Source: Castor canadensis (lineage: Eukaryota; Chordata; Mammalia; Rodentia; Castoridae). Taken from it: a DNA stretch of 64,000 bases. Below are positions 63,983 to 64,000 of the stretch, piece by piece (position 1 is the stretch's first letter; the number at the start of each line of letters is the position of its first letter). Both the position numbers and the translations under genes were made by a program. Location of the stretch: the NCBI RefSeq assembly GCF_047511655.1, contig NC_133389.1:150799973-150863972 (forward strand), in the 5' to 3' direction. A model generated the notes under the pieces. That model was given only the letters and a program-made list of their open reading frames with translations. It searched no databases and was not told the DNA's origin.

Positions 63983-64000
63983 CCATGGGCTGAGAGGCTT

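Overview
The window is mammalian nuclear DNA: exons with GT-AG introns, LINE-1, MaLR LTRs and very many tRNA-derived and 7SL-derived SINEs. The SINEs are ID-like units (a box-B-like GTTCAAA core followed by an A-rich tail) and B1-like units, often joined into B1-ID dimers, trimers and tetramers. That style, with MaLR LTRs and a young L1, points to a rodent. A castorimorph such as beaver is my best guess, but this is recalled from repeat style and not proven. I see no prokaryotic genes, CRISPR array or structural RNA gene.

The two cellular genes are neighbouring members of the aldehyde oxidase (AOX) molybdo-flavoenzyme cluster, both on the + strand, head to tail. Positions 417-12106 hold the last nine coding exons of an AOX4-like gene: 942 nt including the stop, in one continuous frame, covering the C-terminal molybdopterin-domain part with its GLGEAG catalytic glutamate segment. 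Positions 31983-62755 hold the first eighteen coding exons of an AOX2-like (formerly AOX3L1) gene: 2001 nt, 667 codons in register. They encode the N-terminal [2Fe-2S] domains, the FAD domain and the start of the molybdopterin domain, and the gene runs off the right edge. Order and orientation match the rodent Aox cluster (Aox1-Aox3-Aox4-Aox2).

The main anomaly is in AOX2. Exon 2 ends where its paralogues end, with phase 1, but GA stands where the GT donor should be, and reading on gives an immediate TGA. Skipping the 58-nt exon shifts the frame. All other exons and splice sites seen are intact, so this is a candidate early inactivating change, or an assembly error.

The 20-kb intergenic region (12107-31982) contains the AOX4 3' UTR, an MST-type MaLR LTR, an old antisense L1, and a nearly intact full-length L1 on the minus strand (18659-25700). 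That L1 has a 19-bp target-site duplication, a YY1-type 5' end, an intact ORF1 and an ORF2 broken only by a 1-nt loss in an A tract. Further right are an MLT1 LTR, a possible ERV1-type solo LTR and a rodent LTR-like repeat. The introns carry a second, 5'-truncated L1 with a perfect 17-bp duplication, more MLT1/MST LTRs, MIRs, simple repeats and about 28 SINE loci. A small scar at 38834-38873 is a poly(A) tract bracketed by a 14-bp duplication.
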